Assembly (NCBI GenBank): GCA_964343975.1
Contig: CAYFLU010000059.1
Location: 1 to 18,929 of the forward strand
DNA from: SCUN01 sp964343975
Lineage (GTDB): Bacteria; Acidobacteriota; Vicinamibacteria; Vicinamibacterales; SCN-69-37
Reading direction: 5' to 3'
Length of the DNA stretch: 18,929 bases
Shown here: positions 6,580 through 13,449 of the stretch, piece by piece
Layout: every line of letters starts with the position of its first letter
Position numbering within the stretch: position 1 is the first letter of the stretch
Notes under the pieces: model-generated
Databases searched by the model: none
What the model was told of the DNA's origin: nothing
Seen by the model: the letters and a program-made list of their open reading frames with translations, nothing else
Translations under genes and position numbers: made by a program

Positions 6580-8353
6580 AAGTGGCAAGTCTGAGTGTTC
6601 GCAGTGTTCTGCCCGCGGGTTGCCCGTCGAGTCCGACGATGGCGCGGACGATGTAGTCGCCGGGGGGGAGGGCGCCGAGGGCGATGGGCGTCATCACGAT
6701 GTACTTCCCGGCTTCGGACGTGGCAGAGATCTTCGGCTGGAGCGTGGTCATGGCCGGGCCGTTCAGTGTCTTCGCGAGTTCGACGGCGACCGACACGGGC
6801 ATGCCCTGTTTGCCGCCGTAGAGTTCGAAGTAGGCGACGGCCTGCGGCTCCGTGCTGAAGCTGAGCTTCGGCGTGAAAGTGTTGTCGGGCGTGCCGAGGA
6901 GCATCGCGCTCAGCGTGAGCACGGTGCTGGCGGGCGTGAGCGTGGCGTCGAGGTCGTAGTCGGCGGTGCCGGCGCGGCCGCCGGCGTCGGTGGCGGCCAC
7001 GCGGATGCGGTATTTGCCGGGGTTCTGCACGAACGCGGTCATGAGCGACGGCGCGGCGAGTGCGGTCGCGTCGGCCGACCACTGCGCCACGAGCTTGTTG
7101 CTCGTGTCGTACACGCCGATCGCGGCGGCCGACAGCTTGTTGCCGCCCACAGACTCCGCGAGCACAACGATCTTCACCTTGTCGTCGCCGGCATTCTTGG
7201 AATGAAACGCCGCCATGCGGAGGCCGGCGTCGCGATACGTCGTCGCCGTGCGCAGCATGTCTTTCGGAGATGGCGCAGCGGCCGGTCGCGCTGTTGCCGG
7301 CGCAAAGGCGATCGACGGGCGTGCGTGCACCGTGACGTCTGTGCGAATGGTCTTCACATCCAGCGTGCGCGTGGGCGCTTGCGCATCCGACGGATCGACC
7401 GCGATCGTGGCGGCGTAGTACGCGGACGTCTCGAGCGCGATCCGCTGGAACGGCGGCACGTCGCTGCCGGCCAAATGAAACAACGTCCCGCCGGTGACGC
7501 CCGCAACGTTCTCGAGACCGGTCATCGGGCTGTCGAGGCCCGTGGTCGTGGCCGCGCGGATCTGGTCCGGCACCACCACGAAGATCCGTGCGCGAGCGGA
7601 GGCGGCGGCGCGGCCGAGTTCGGCGAAGGCGTCGCTGGCCAGATCACATTTCGCCACGCTGCCGCGGCCGAGCTGTGTGGTGCCGTTGATCGTGTACGAC
7701 TTCGGGCCCGAGAGGCTGGCAGACACGAAGAGCACGTCGAGCGGAGAGCCGCTCGCCGGCCGCGCGCGGAGCAGGTTAGTCATCGCTTCGAGCGTCAGCC
7801 GCGACCGGCACGCCGCATCGTCGGTGCTCTCGGTTGTCGGGGCGGCGCCCGCGACTTTGGCCACGGCCGCGCGCCACGCGCCGCGATCGGTCGTGAGATC
7901 GAGCGTAACGCCGCCGTGCGGCACGGCCACGAGGCCGGCTTCGTCATTCGGGCCGAGCTGGTCGACGTAGTAGTTCAGGCCTTCGCGCACGCGCTCTTCG
8001 CGACCGGCCGCAATCGTCTCGATGTCGATCACGGCGAGCACCGAGCGGCCGCGCGAGCCGGCGGCGACGTTCGTCGCGAAGGGGGCGGGCAGCGGATCGG
8101 CCGAGGCGGCGCCGGGGCGCTCGCGCGTGATCAGCTCGAGGCCGCGCACCTCGCGCGGCTTGCCGTTGATGGCCACCGTGACGTCGGCGGCCGTGAGGTT
8201 CGTCACGGGCTGGCCCTTGGCGTCCACGGCGGCAAAGTCGATCACGGCGACCGGCGCGCTTGCGGCGCCGAGCGTACGAGGGGCCTGTTGGCCCTGAACG
8301 GAAACCGCGGCGGCGAAGGCGGCCAGAGCCGCGGTGGCGACGAGGGTGCGCAT
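6566..8353 (-). CDS. VWFA-related domain protein with degenerate MIDAS, exported
   Basis: 595 residues beginning with a signal peptide (RTLVATAALAAFAAAVSVQGQ). An N-terminal strand region, VAVIDFAAVDAKGQPVTNLTAADVTVAINGK, is the usual leader of acidobacterial VWFA-related proteins. The A-type domain spans about residues 104-330, but the metal site is degenerate: DIETI at 110-114 replaces DxSxS. It still has the later strands LDVLFVSASLSG and ARIFVVVPDQ. The C-terminal half (about 370-590) is beta-rich with Fn3/Ig-like strands and has no known catalytic motif. The last residues SSGK and the TAA lie inside a dispersed repeat. First gene of the minus-strand operon. TATCCT is 7 nt before the ATG with no ribosome site, suggesting a leaderless message. 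Confidence 0.8.
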   Translation of the reverse strand: MRTLVATAALAAFAAAVSVQGQQAPRTLGAASAPVAVIDFAAVDAKGQPVTNLTAADVTVAINGKPREVRGLELITRERPGAASADPLPAPFATNVAAGSRGRSVLAVIDIETIAAGREERVREGLNYYVDQLGPNDEAGLVAVPHGGVTLDLTTDRGAWRAAVAKVAGAAPTTESTDDAACRSRLTLEAMTNLLRARPASGSPLDVLFVSASLSGPKSYTINGTTQLGRGSVAKCDLASDAFAELGRAAASARARIFVVVPDQIRAATTTGLDSPMTGLENVAGVTGGTLFHLAGSDVPPFQRIALETSAYYAATIAVDPSDAQAPTRTLDVKTIRTDVTVHARPSIAFAPATARPAAAPSPKDMLRTATTYRDAGLRMAAFHSKNAGDDKVKIVVLAESVGGNKLSAAAIGVYDTSNKLVAQWSADATALAAPSLMTAFVQNPGKYRIRVAATDAGGRAGTADYDLDATLTPASTVLTLSAMLLGTPDNTFTPKLSFSTEPQAVAYFELYGGKQGMPVSVAVELAKTLNGPAMTTLQPKISATSEAGKYIVMTPIALGALPPGDYIVRAIVGLDGQPAGRTLRTLRLATSSGK

Positions 8354-8360
8354 GGCGCAC

Positions 8361-8366
8361 AGGATA
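8361..8366 (-). promoter_or_regulatory. Candidate -10 for leaderless VWFA operon transcript
   Basis: TATCCT (minus strand) ends 7 nt before the ATG at 8353. The spacing would put the transcription start at about the A of the start codon. No Shine-Dalgarno is present and no good -35 is seen. Confidence 0.35.
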
Positions 8367-8390
8367 GCGCGGAGGGGCCGGGCCTGCTGC

Positions 8391-8396
8391 TATCAT
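8391..8396 (+). promoter_or_regulatory. Candidate -10 for the symporter gene
   Basis: TATCAT ends 9 nt before the ATG at 8406, in the 52-nt divergent gap shared with the VWFA operon. The upstream sequence CGGCGG is not a convincing ribosome site, so a leaderless or near-leaderless message is possible. Confidence 0.35.
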
Positions 8397-8405
8397 CGGC
8401 GGCTG

Positions 8406-9650
8406 ATGACTTCCGCCACCGTCGCTCCTCGTTCCGGCATGTCTCGGTCCCAGAAGATCTTCCTGGGACTCTTCCTCGGCATCGTGGCCGGCATCCTGAT
8501 CAATAAATTCGATCCGGCGATCGCGCCGGCGATCAAGGTGTTCAGCCAGATCTTCCTGCGACTGATCAAGATGATCATCGCGCCGTTGATCTTCACCACG
8601 CTCGTGGCGGGCATCGCGGGCGCGGGGCATTTCAAGGACGTCGGCCGCATGGGCCTGCGCGCGATCATCTACTTCGAGATCGTCACCACGATCGCGCTCG
8701 TGCTCGGCCTCGGACTCGTGAATCTGCTCAAGCCGGGCGTCGGCGTGGCGCTGCCGACCACCGCGACGCAGGCGGCGCAGGCGCCGCAGAGCTGGGACCA
8801 GATCCTGCTCCACGTGATCCCGGAATCGGTGATCGACGCGATGGCCAAAGGCGACGTGCTCCAGATCGTCGTCTTCAGCATGCTCTTCGCGATCGCGCTC
8901 GGCATGATCGGTGAGCGCGGCCGGCCGGTGATCACGTTCTGTGAAGTCGTCGCCGAGACGATGTTCAAGTTCACCGACTTCATCATGGGCTACGCCCCGA
9001 TCGGCGTGGCTGCGGCGATCGCGTACACGATCGGCGTGTCGGGCCTCGGCGTGATGAAGAACCTCGCGGGCCTCATCGGCACGCTGTACTTCGGCCTCGT
9101 GGTGTTCCTTGGCGCCGTGCTGCTGCCGGTGGCGTGGTTCTTCAAGGTCCCGGTCGGCCGCTTTATCCGCTACGTGAAGGAGCCGTGGCTCATCGCGTTC
9201 TCGACGTCGACGAGCGAAGCGGCGCTGCCTCGCGCGATGGAGAACATGGAATCGATGGGCTGCCCGCGCCGCATCGTCTCGTTCGTGCTCCCGCTCGGCT
9301 ACACGTTCAATCTCGACGGGACGACGCTCTATCTCTCGATGGCGTCGATCTTCGTCGCGCAGGCGGCCGGCGTGAACCTCACGGTGGGCCAGCAGTTCAC
9401 GATGATGCTCACGCTCATGCTCACGAGCAAAGGCGTGGCCGGCGTGCCGCGCGCCTCACTCGTGATCCTCGCGGGCACGCTCGCGAGCTACAACCTCCCG
9501 CTCGAAGGCGTCACCCTCATCCTCGGCGTCGACGCCGTGATGGACATGGCCCGCACGTCGGTCAACGTCGTCGGCAACTGCCTCGCGACGGTCGTGATCA
9601 CGAAGTGGGAAGGGGAATATGATGAAAACCGCATGCAAGTGGGAAGTTAG
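8406..9650 (+). CDS. Dicarboxylate/amino acid:cation symporter (DAACS family)
   Basis: 414 residues from the ATG at 8406; the frame opens earlier, but that part is Arg-rich and lies upstream of the candidate promoter. Family signatures are clear: the serine-rich re-entrant loop AFSTSTSEAALPRAMENM (F265 onward), the ion/substrate motif LPLGYTFNLDGTTLYL (N302), the second re-entrant loop SKGVAGVPRASLVIL, and the TM8 motif DAVMDMARTSVNVVGN. It should carry glutamate, aspartate or C4-dicarboxylates into the cytoplasm with Na+ or H+ through a trimeric elevator transporter; ion and substrate cannot be set from sequence alone. Length is normal. The native tail ends near KWEGEYDENRM; the last residues QVGS and the TAG come from a dispersed repeat. 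Confidence 0.95.
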   Translation: MTSATVAPRSGMSRSQKIFLGLFLGIVAGILINKFDPAIAPAIKVFSQIFLRLIKMIIAPLIFTTLVAGIAGAGHFKDVGRMGLRAIIYFEIVTTIALVLGLGLVNLLKPGVGVALPTTATQAAQAPQSWDQILLHVIPESVIDAMAKGDVLQIVVFSMLFAIALGMIGERGRPVITFCEVVAETMFKFTDFIMGYAPIGVAAAIAYTIGVSGLGVMKNLAGLIGTLYFGLVVFLGAVLLPVAWFFKVPVGRFIRYVKEPWLIAFSTSTSEAALPRAMENMESMGCPRRIVSFVLPLGYTFNLDGTTLYLSMASIFVAQAAGVNLTVGQQFTMMLTLMLTSKGVAGVPRASLVILAGTLASYNLPLEGVTLILGVDAVMDMARTSVNVVGNCLATVVITKWEGEYDENRMQVGS

Positions 9651-9709
9651 AAGACACAAGTAGGAAGTAAAAGGGGGAAGGGGAAAGTCAGAAGGGGAAA
9701 GTCAGAAGG
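9636..9709 (+). repeat. AAGT-rich dispersed repeat, copy C (end of symporter gene)
   Basis: It starts CAAGTGGGAAGTTAGAAG, shares the first 12 bases with copy A, and continues as AAGTAGG, AAGTAAAAG and two copies of GGGGAAAGTCAGAAGG. Read in a different frame from copy A, it supplies the symporter's last residues and stop. No ORF follows until 9847. Confidence 0.8.
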
Positions 9710-9781
9710 CTCGGCCTCACGGCCTTTGCACCCCTCCTCGTCACAATCTGAAAGGTCGAAGGGGTCGTCGAGTCGCAAATG

Positions 9782-9811
9782 TTGCTACTTGGCGGCCTCG
9801 TTCTCTATAGG
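9782..9811 (+). promoter_or_regulatory. Possible promoter of the four-helix-bundle gene
   Basis: TTGCTA (9782-9787), an 18-nt spacer and TATAGG (9806-9811) lie in the otherwise featureless part of 9710-9846. This leaves a leader of about 30 nt before the ATG, with GGGTGGGG just ahead of it as a ribosome site. Confidence 0.35.
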
Positions 9812-9846
9812 GCTCTCTCGGCACGGCGCTTGCTCTTGGGTGGGGC

Positions 9847-10209
9847 ATGGAGCGGCGAGCGACGATTCGGGAGCGGGCGTTTCAGTTTGGGCTTGGCGTG
9901 ATGCGGATCGTGCCTGCGGTGCGTGGCCTTGGTCCGGAGTTCTTGCCGGTAGCGGACCAGCTGTCGCGCTCGGCGACTGCGGTGGGAGCGTTGCTTGAAG
10001 AAGGCGCGACGGCCGAGAGTCGTCGCGACATGGCGCACAAACATCGCCTGGCCCTCCGCGAAGCGCGCGAGTCCGCCTACTGGCTCCGCTTGGCGCGAGA
10101 GCGCGGCGGGAACAGAGAGGCGCTGATCCCGCTCGAGCGCGAAGCCAACGAACTGAGCGCGATGCTGGCGACCAGTGTGAAGAAACTACAGCTGCCGCGC
10201 CGAACCTGA
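9847..10209 (+). CDS. Four-helix-bundle protein (S23 / bbIVS-like family)
   Basis: 120 residues from an ATG with GGGTGGGG directly upstream. The pattern matches the small four-helix-bundle family (TIGR02436 type): helix 1 RERAFQFGLGVMRIV, helix 2 EFLPVADQLSRSATAVGALLEEGATAES, helix 3 RDMAHKHRLALREARESAYWLRLARE, helix 4 PLEREANELSAMLATSVKKL. The QLxRSAxxVGA and ExxESxYWL signatures are plain. Members were first noticed as inserts in 23S rRNA genes and are widespread as free-standing proteins of unknown function; a related family, Avd, serves diversity-generating retroelements. No 23S gene or reverse transcriptase lies here, so no role can be assigned. Confidence 0.85.
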   Translation: MERRATIRERAFQFGLGVMRIVPAVRGLGPEFLPVADQLSRSATAVGALLEEGATAESRRDMAHKHRLALREARESAYWLRLARERGGNREALIPLEREANELSAMLATSVKKLQLPRRT

Positions 10210-10238
10210 CGAAGGCGGGTAAGGGGCGTATGCGGATC

Positions 10239-10288
10239 GTCGAGATGTGACGAGGCCTGACGAGCCTTGTCGAGGCCGATGAGGCGAA
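10239..10288 (+). repeat. Degenerate ~10-bp tandem repeat
   Basis: Five consecutive decamers follow the four-helix-bundle gene: GTCGAGATGT, GACGAGGCCT, GACGAGCCTT, GTCGAGGCCG, ATGAGGCGAA. The rough consensus is GACGAGGCCT. It is a different unit from the AAGT-rich repeats but occupies the same kind of site, just past a stop codon. Confidence 0.5.
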
Positions 10289-10289
10289 C

Positions 10290-10328
10290 AAAAAACGGGC
10301 CGCTGAGTGTGAATAACCCAGCGGCCCG
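10290..10328 (-). terminator. Intrinsic terminator for the cytochrome c gene
   Basis: The perfect 10-bp stem CGGGCCGCTG / CAGCGGCCCG (10296-10305, 10319-10328) has a 13-nt loop, followed on the minus strand by TTTTTT. It lies about 90 nt past the cytochrome stop codon. The convergent four-helix-bundle gene could use the same hairpin from the other side, but without a T-run. Confidence 0.75.
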
Positions 10329-10350
10329 AACGGAATGCCTTTGATCTGCC

Positions 10351-10410
10351 CTTGTTACTTCCCACTTCCCACTTCTACTTGCCCACGTGTTGCTTCTTAC
10401 TTCTCCCTTG
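10351..10410 (-). repeat. AAGT-rich dispersed repeat, copy D (after cytochrome c gene)
   Basis: Minus strand: CAAGGGAGAAGTAAGAAGCA, then ACACGTGGGCAAGTAG and AAGTGGGAAGTGGGAAGTAA. It shares GAAGTAAGAAGCAACA with copy A. It begins 10 nt after the cytochrome stop codon, and the intervening bases form a small hairpin with that stop. Confidence 0.8.
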
Positions 10411-10428
10411 CAAGTAAGAATTACTTGC
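10410..10428. repeat. Perfect hairpin containing the cytochrome stop codon
   Basis: GCAAGTAA (10410-10417), a GAA loop and TTACTTGC (10421-10428) pair perfectly over 8 bp. On the minus strand, GCAAGTAA at the 3' end of the gene encodes part of the last two codons plus TAA. It looks like a fold-back of the repeat edge rather than a terminator, since no T-run follows. Confidence 0.6.
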
Positions 10429-11662
10429 CAGTGGGTTTGCTGAACTTCGCGTCGTCGATCTGCGCGCCCGTCTTCACGTCCACCACCGTGTAGGTGTCGA
10501 CGGTGTTCCAGGTCGTGTGCTTGATCGTGAAGGCCACCTGCACGCCACCCACGTCTTTGTAGTCGCTGTAGTCGATCGTCTCGACGAGCGCGCCGTTGAG
10601 CGCGGCGCGGCTGATGACCTGACGACGGAGGAGCAAGCCCGAGGTGGTGTCGAAGAAGAGGCGTTCCTGCGTGGTGGGGCTGAGGTCGCCCTGCACGAGG
10701 TTCACGTTGATCGGCTGACCGCCCGGCGTGCGCGCCGGGAGGCGCGTCGGACGGCCCGCCTGCAGGTTCGTGTACCGCTTGGCGAAGTCGGCCGCGCGGC
10801 GGAGATCGTTGAGCCGCATGCCCTGATCGAGCCGGAAGCCGTCGAGATCTTCGAGCTTCGAGTCGACCACGGACCAGGCCGTCTTGCCGTCGAAGCCGTA
10901 GCTGACGGCGCCCTTCGGGTCGGTGACGACCTTGTGGAACTTGTTGCCCTTCTCTTCAATCGTGAACGGCATCGACACGTTGGAGCGATTCACGACCGTG
11001 CCCGTGATGATGCGCGACTGCAGCTTGTCGAGCACCGCCTGACGGCCAGACGCCGCGATGTACTTCTCGATGATCGGCTCGACGGGCGGGGGAGGCGGCG
11101 GCTGCTGCTGCGGACCGCGTCCGCCGGGCTGCGCGCCGGGCTGACCGGGTGCGCCACCGGGACGGCCGGCGCCGCCGGGGCCTGCGCCACCGGGACCGGG
11201 ACCCGCGGCACGCGCCGCGCGCGCGGCTTCCTGCGCGGCCATCGCCGCAACCTGCTCGGCCGTGTACGGCGTCGCCGCCGCAAGGCCAACCGGTTCGTTG
11301 TGTCCCTGATGGCACGTCGCGCAGTTGATCTTCGCGCCGTAGTCGCCGCCGTTGACGACCCGCACGAGCTCGATCATCTCGCGCGCCACCGTCTTCTCTT
11401 TCTTCTCCTTCACGAAGTCGATCACGCCCGTGGCCTGATCGCGGACGTGGCAGTTCTGACACTGCCAGCCGAGGGCCGCCGAGAAGTAGTTCATCGTGAG
11501 ATCGAACTGGTCGATCGAGACATCCTTCAGGGACTGGACATCCTTGTACTTCGTGGGTGCGAGGCCCTGTGACTGCGGTGCCTGCGCTCGGATCGCGACG
11601 CTTGCCGACAGCGCGAGAGCAGCGCACGCGGCCATGAATACAAAGGTAGATCTACGCTTCAT
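10421..11662 (-). CDS. Di-heme cytochrome c, reaction-centre cytochrome c subunit family, with C-terminal LolA-like domain
   Basis: 413 residues from the ATG at 11662; AGAGGT lies upstream and the signal peptide starts cleanly there (KRRSTFVFMAACAALALSASVAIRAQ). Two heme sites are visible: CQNCH (68-72) and CATCH (114-118). M57 and M95 lie 11 and 19 residues before them, suiting the Met-helix-CxxCH layout of photosynthetic reaction-centre cytochrome subunits; acidobacteria carry many such proteins without photosynthesis. A long Ala/Gly/Pro/Gln linker (about 140-193) ends in PPPPPP. The C-terminal ~210 residues are beta-rich (GTVVNRSNVSMPFTIEEKGNKF, ERLFFDTTSGLLLRRQV, YSDYKDVGGVQVAFTI) and resemble an outer-membrane-lipoprotein-carrier-like fold. 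Likely a periplasmic electron carrier or sensor; its partner is unknown. Confidence 0.85.
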   Translation of the reverse strand: MKRRSTFVFMAACAALALSASVAIRAQAPQSQGLAPTKYKDVQSLKDVSIDQFDLTMNYFSAALGWQCQNCHVRDQATGVIDFVKEKKEKTVAREMIELVRVVNGGDYGAKINCATCHQGHNEPVGLAAATPYTAEQVAAMAAQEAARAARAAGPGPGGAGPGGAGRPGGAPGQPGAQPGGRGPQQQPPPPPPVEPIIEKYIAASGRQAVLDKLQSRIITGTVVNRSNVSMPFTIEEKGNKFHKVVTDPKGAVSYGFDGKTAWSVVDSKLEDLDGFRLDQGMRLNDLRRAADFAKRYTNLQAGRPTRLPARTPGGQPINVNLVQGDLSPTTQERLFFDTTSGLLLRRQVISRAALNGALVETIDYSDYKDVGGVQVAFTIKHTTWNTVDTYTVVDVKTGAQIDDAKFSKPTGK

Positions 11663-11705
11663 TGGATAAGACCTCTGAAAGTGCATTACGCCGAATGGCC
11701 CGAAG

Positions 11706-11735
11706 ATATTACGGGCAGTCGAACATTCCTGTAAA
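11706..11735 (-). promoter_or_regulatory. Probable sigma70-type promoter of the cytochrome c gene
   Basis: On the minus strand, TTTACA (11735-11730), an 18-nt spacer and TAATAT (11711-11706) resemble a sigma70 promoter. The leader would be about 37 nt and contain the AGAGGT ribosome site. It overlaps the region that would hold the -35 of the divergent amidohydrolase gene, so the two promoters may interfere. Confidence 0.45.
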
Positions 11736-11748
11736 CAGTTGATGAGGC

Positions 11749-11754
11749 TACACT
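11749..11754 (+). promoter_or_regulatory. Candidate -10 for leaderless amidohydrolase transcript
   Basis: TACACT ends 6 nt before the ATG at 11761. The expected start point falls on or next to the start codon. The GAGG at 11744 is too far upstream and lies before the -10, so it would not be in the message. Confidence 0.4.
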
Positions 11755-11760
11755 TTGGCC

Positions 11761-13449
11761 ATGTTCCGATATGCGCTGAGCGCCGTGTTCGCGGCGATCG
11801 TCACCCTGCACGCCCAGACGCCGCCGCTCGACGTGGCCATCATCAACATCGGAACGGCCGGTGGACGGCTGATGAGCGGCACGTCCGGCGGCGCTGACGC
11901 GGGCGGCCCGGCGATCGGTGTGCGCGGTGGGCGGATCGTGTCGATCGGCGCGCTGTCGACTGCCGAGATTTCGGCAGCCAGCACGGTGATCGACGTCCGC
12001 GGGCTCACGGTGTCGCCCGGCTTCATCGACGTGCATTCGCACGGGCTCGAGACGATCACGCGTGCCGCCATTCGTCCGACAGCCGCGGAATTGGCGCAGG
12101 GCGTGACGACGATCGTGGGGAATCCGGACGGCGGCGGCCCAGTGGATCTGGCGAAGCAACGCGCGCAGATCGAGGCCGACGGTGGCGTGGGCGTGAACGT
12201 GGCGCTCCTCATCGGCCACGGCAGCGTGCGCAGTGCGGTGATGGGCGGCGCCACGCGGGCCTCCACGCCGGACGAACTCGCGAAGATGATCGCGCTCGTG
12301 AAGCAGGGCGTGGCGGATGGCGCATTCGGCCTCTCGAGCGGCATCTTCTACACACCGGGTCGTTACGCGAAGACGGATGAGCTCGTAGCGCTCGCGCGCG
12401 CGGCCGGCGGCGTGTATACGAGCCACATTCGCGACGAGGGCAACTACGACGTCGGCGTCGTGGCGTCGGTGAACGAAGTCATCGCTGTGGCCGAGCAGGC
12501 GCACGTCGCCGGCATCGTCTCGCACATGAAGGCGCTCGGCCCCGATAGCTGGGGCATGAGCAAAACGTTGATCGCGAACATCGACGCGGCGCGGAAGCGT
12601 GGCGTGAACGTGTGGGCGGATCAGTATCCGTACGAGGCCTCGTCGACGAGCCTGGCCGCGGCGGTGTTGCCGGGCGTCACGGTGGCCGACGCGCGTGCGC
12701 GTCTGGCGGATCCCGCGAAAGCACCGGCGCTCCTCGCAGAGGCCAAGGAGAACATTCGTCGCCGCGGCGGGCCGCATTCGATCGCCGTCGCGTCTTCCTC
12801 AAGCACCTACGGCCGCTCCGCATCGGCCTTCGGTGCCGGCTCAAGCACCTCCGGCCAATCGGCATCGGGCTTCGGTGCGGCGTCGAGCACCGACGGCCGC
12901 TCGGCATCGGGCTTCGGCGCGGGCTGGCTCAATGGCAAGCGACTGGATGACATCGCCGCGGCGACCGGCGTGACGCCCGAGCGGGCGGCGATCGACATCA
13001 TCGTCACCGGCGGCGCGTCGATCGTCTCGTTCAACATGAGCGAAGACGACATCCGCGCGATCATGACGCAGACGTGGACGATGACGTCGAGTGATGGGGC
13101 GTTGTCGCTGCCGGGCGAGGGCGTGCCGCATCCGCGGAACAACGGCGCGTTCGCGCGCAAGCTCGGTGTGTATGTGCGTGAACGGCAGGTGCTACCGCTC
13201 GCGCAGGCGATCCGGTCGATGACGTCACTGCCGGCGGAGGTCTTCGGCTTCACCGATCGCGGCGTCCTTCGCGTGGGCGCGATCGCCGACATCGCGATCT
13301 TCGATCCGGCGGCCGTGATCGACCGGGCGACCTACGAGAACCCGCATCAGCTCGCCACGGGCATGCGCGCCGTGCTCGTGAACGGCCAGGTCGCTTGGAA
13401 GGACGGCCAGGTCACCGGCGTGCGCGCCGGTCAGGTGCTGCGCAAGTAA
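11761..13449 (+). CDS. N-acyl-D-amino-acid deacylase-like amidohydrolase with in-frame tandem-repeat insert
   Basis: 562 residues from the ATG at 11761, with a signal peptide (FRYALSAVFAAIVTLHAQ), so it acts outside the cytoplasm. It follows the D-aminoacylase/amidohydrolase pattern: LTVSPGFIDVHSHGLE (metal HxH), GVTTIVGNPDGGGP, LSSGIFYTPGRYAKTDELVAL, TSHIRDEG and VSHMKALG (metal-ligand His), YPYEASSTSL, SSDGALSLPGEGVPHPRNNGAFAR (catalytic-type Asp), and the C-terminal RGVLRVGAIADIAIFDP. Classical D-aminoacylases have a Cys-containing GNCG motif where this has GNPDGG, so it belongs to a sub-branch and the substrate (acylated D-amino acid or related amide) is inferred. Residues 347-388 are a threefold SSTxGRSASGFGA repeat placed in the loop before LNGKRLDDIA, absent from ordinary members. 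Terminated by a long palindrome 1 nt after the stop. Confidence 0.88.
   Translation: MFRYALSAVFAAIVTLHAQTPPLDVAIINIGTAGGRLMSGTSGGADAGGPAIGVRGGRIVSIGALSTAEISAASTVIDVRGLTVSPGFIDVHSHGLETITRAAIRPTAAELAQGVTTIVGNPDGGGPVDLAKQRAQIEADGGVGVNVALLIGHGSVRSAVMGGATRASTPDELAKMIALVKQGVADGAFGLSSGIFYTPGRYAKTDELVALARAAGGVYTSHIRDEGNYDVGVVASVNEVIAVAEQAHVAGIVSHMKALGPDSWGMSKTLIANIDAARKRGVNVWADQYPYEASSTSLAAAVLPGVTVADARARLADPAKAPALLAEAKENIRRRGGPHSIAVASSSSTYGRSASAFGAGSSTSGQSASGFGAASSTDGRSASGFGAGWLNGKRLDDIAAATGVTPERAAIDIIVTGGASIVSFNMSEDDIRAIMTQTWTMTSSDGALSLPGEGVPHPRNNGAFARKLGVYVRERQVLPLAQAIRSMTSLPAEVFGFTDRGVLRVGAIADIAIFDPAAVIDRATYENPHQLATGMRAVLVNGQVAWKDGQVTGVRAGQVLRK
12799..12924 (+). repeat. Three 42-bp tandem repeats inside the amidohydrolase
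   Basis: The units are 12799-12840, 12841-12882 and 12883-12924, each exactly 14 codons. They encode SSTYGRSASAFGAG, SSTSGQSASGFGAA and SSTDGRSASGFGAG. Each contains GCACC near one end and GGTGC or GGCGC near the other, giving weak self-complementarity. Reading frame is kept on both sides. Confidence 0.9.

Noticed and set aside
6620..8506. A 628-codon plus-strand frame opposite the VWFA gene
   Set aside because: It is Arg/His/Gly-rich with no domain, and arises from the codon bias of the real minus-strand gene. The same applies to long opposite-strand frames over 2898-3818, 4840-5538, 5415-6392, 10517-11572, 11686-12777, 14136-14954, 15265-16182 and 16381-18702.
9710..9725. Terminator GGCC-TCAC-GGCC-TTT after the symporter
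   Set aside because: The stem is only about 4 bp with a short T-run; too weak to call.
9847..10209. Diversity-generating retroelement accessory protein (Avd)
   Set aside because: The four-helix-bundle fold is shared, but no reverse transcriptase, template repeat or variable repeat is visible, and the match is better to the free-standing S23-like family.
6396..10428. CRISPR array
   Set aside because: The repeats are degenerate, in different orientations, kilobases apart, without unique spacers of constant size, and no cas gene is present.
10421..11662. Evidence for photosynthesis
   Set aside because: The cytochrome belongs to a family named after the reaction-centre subunit, but no reaction-centre, bacteriochlorophyll or light-harvesting gene is present, and such cytochromes are common in non-phototrophic acidobacteria.
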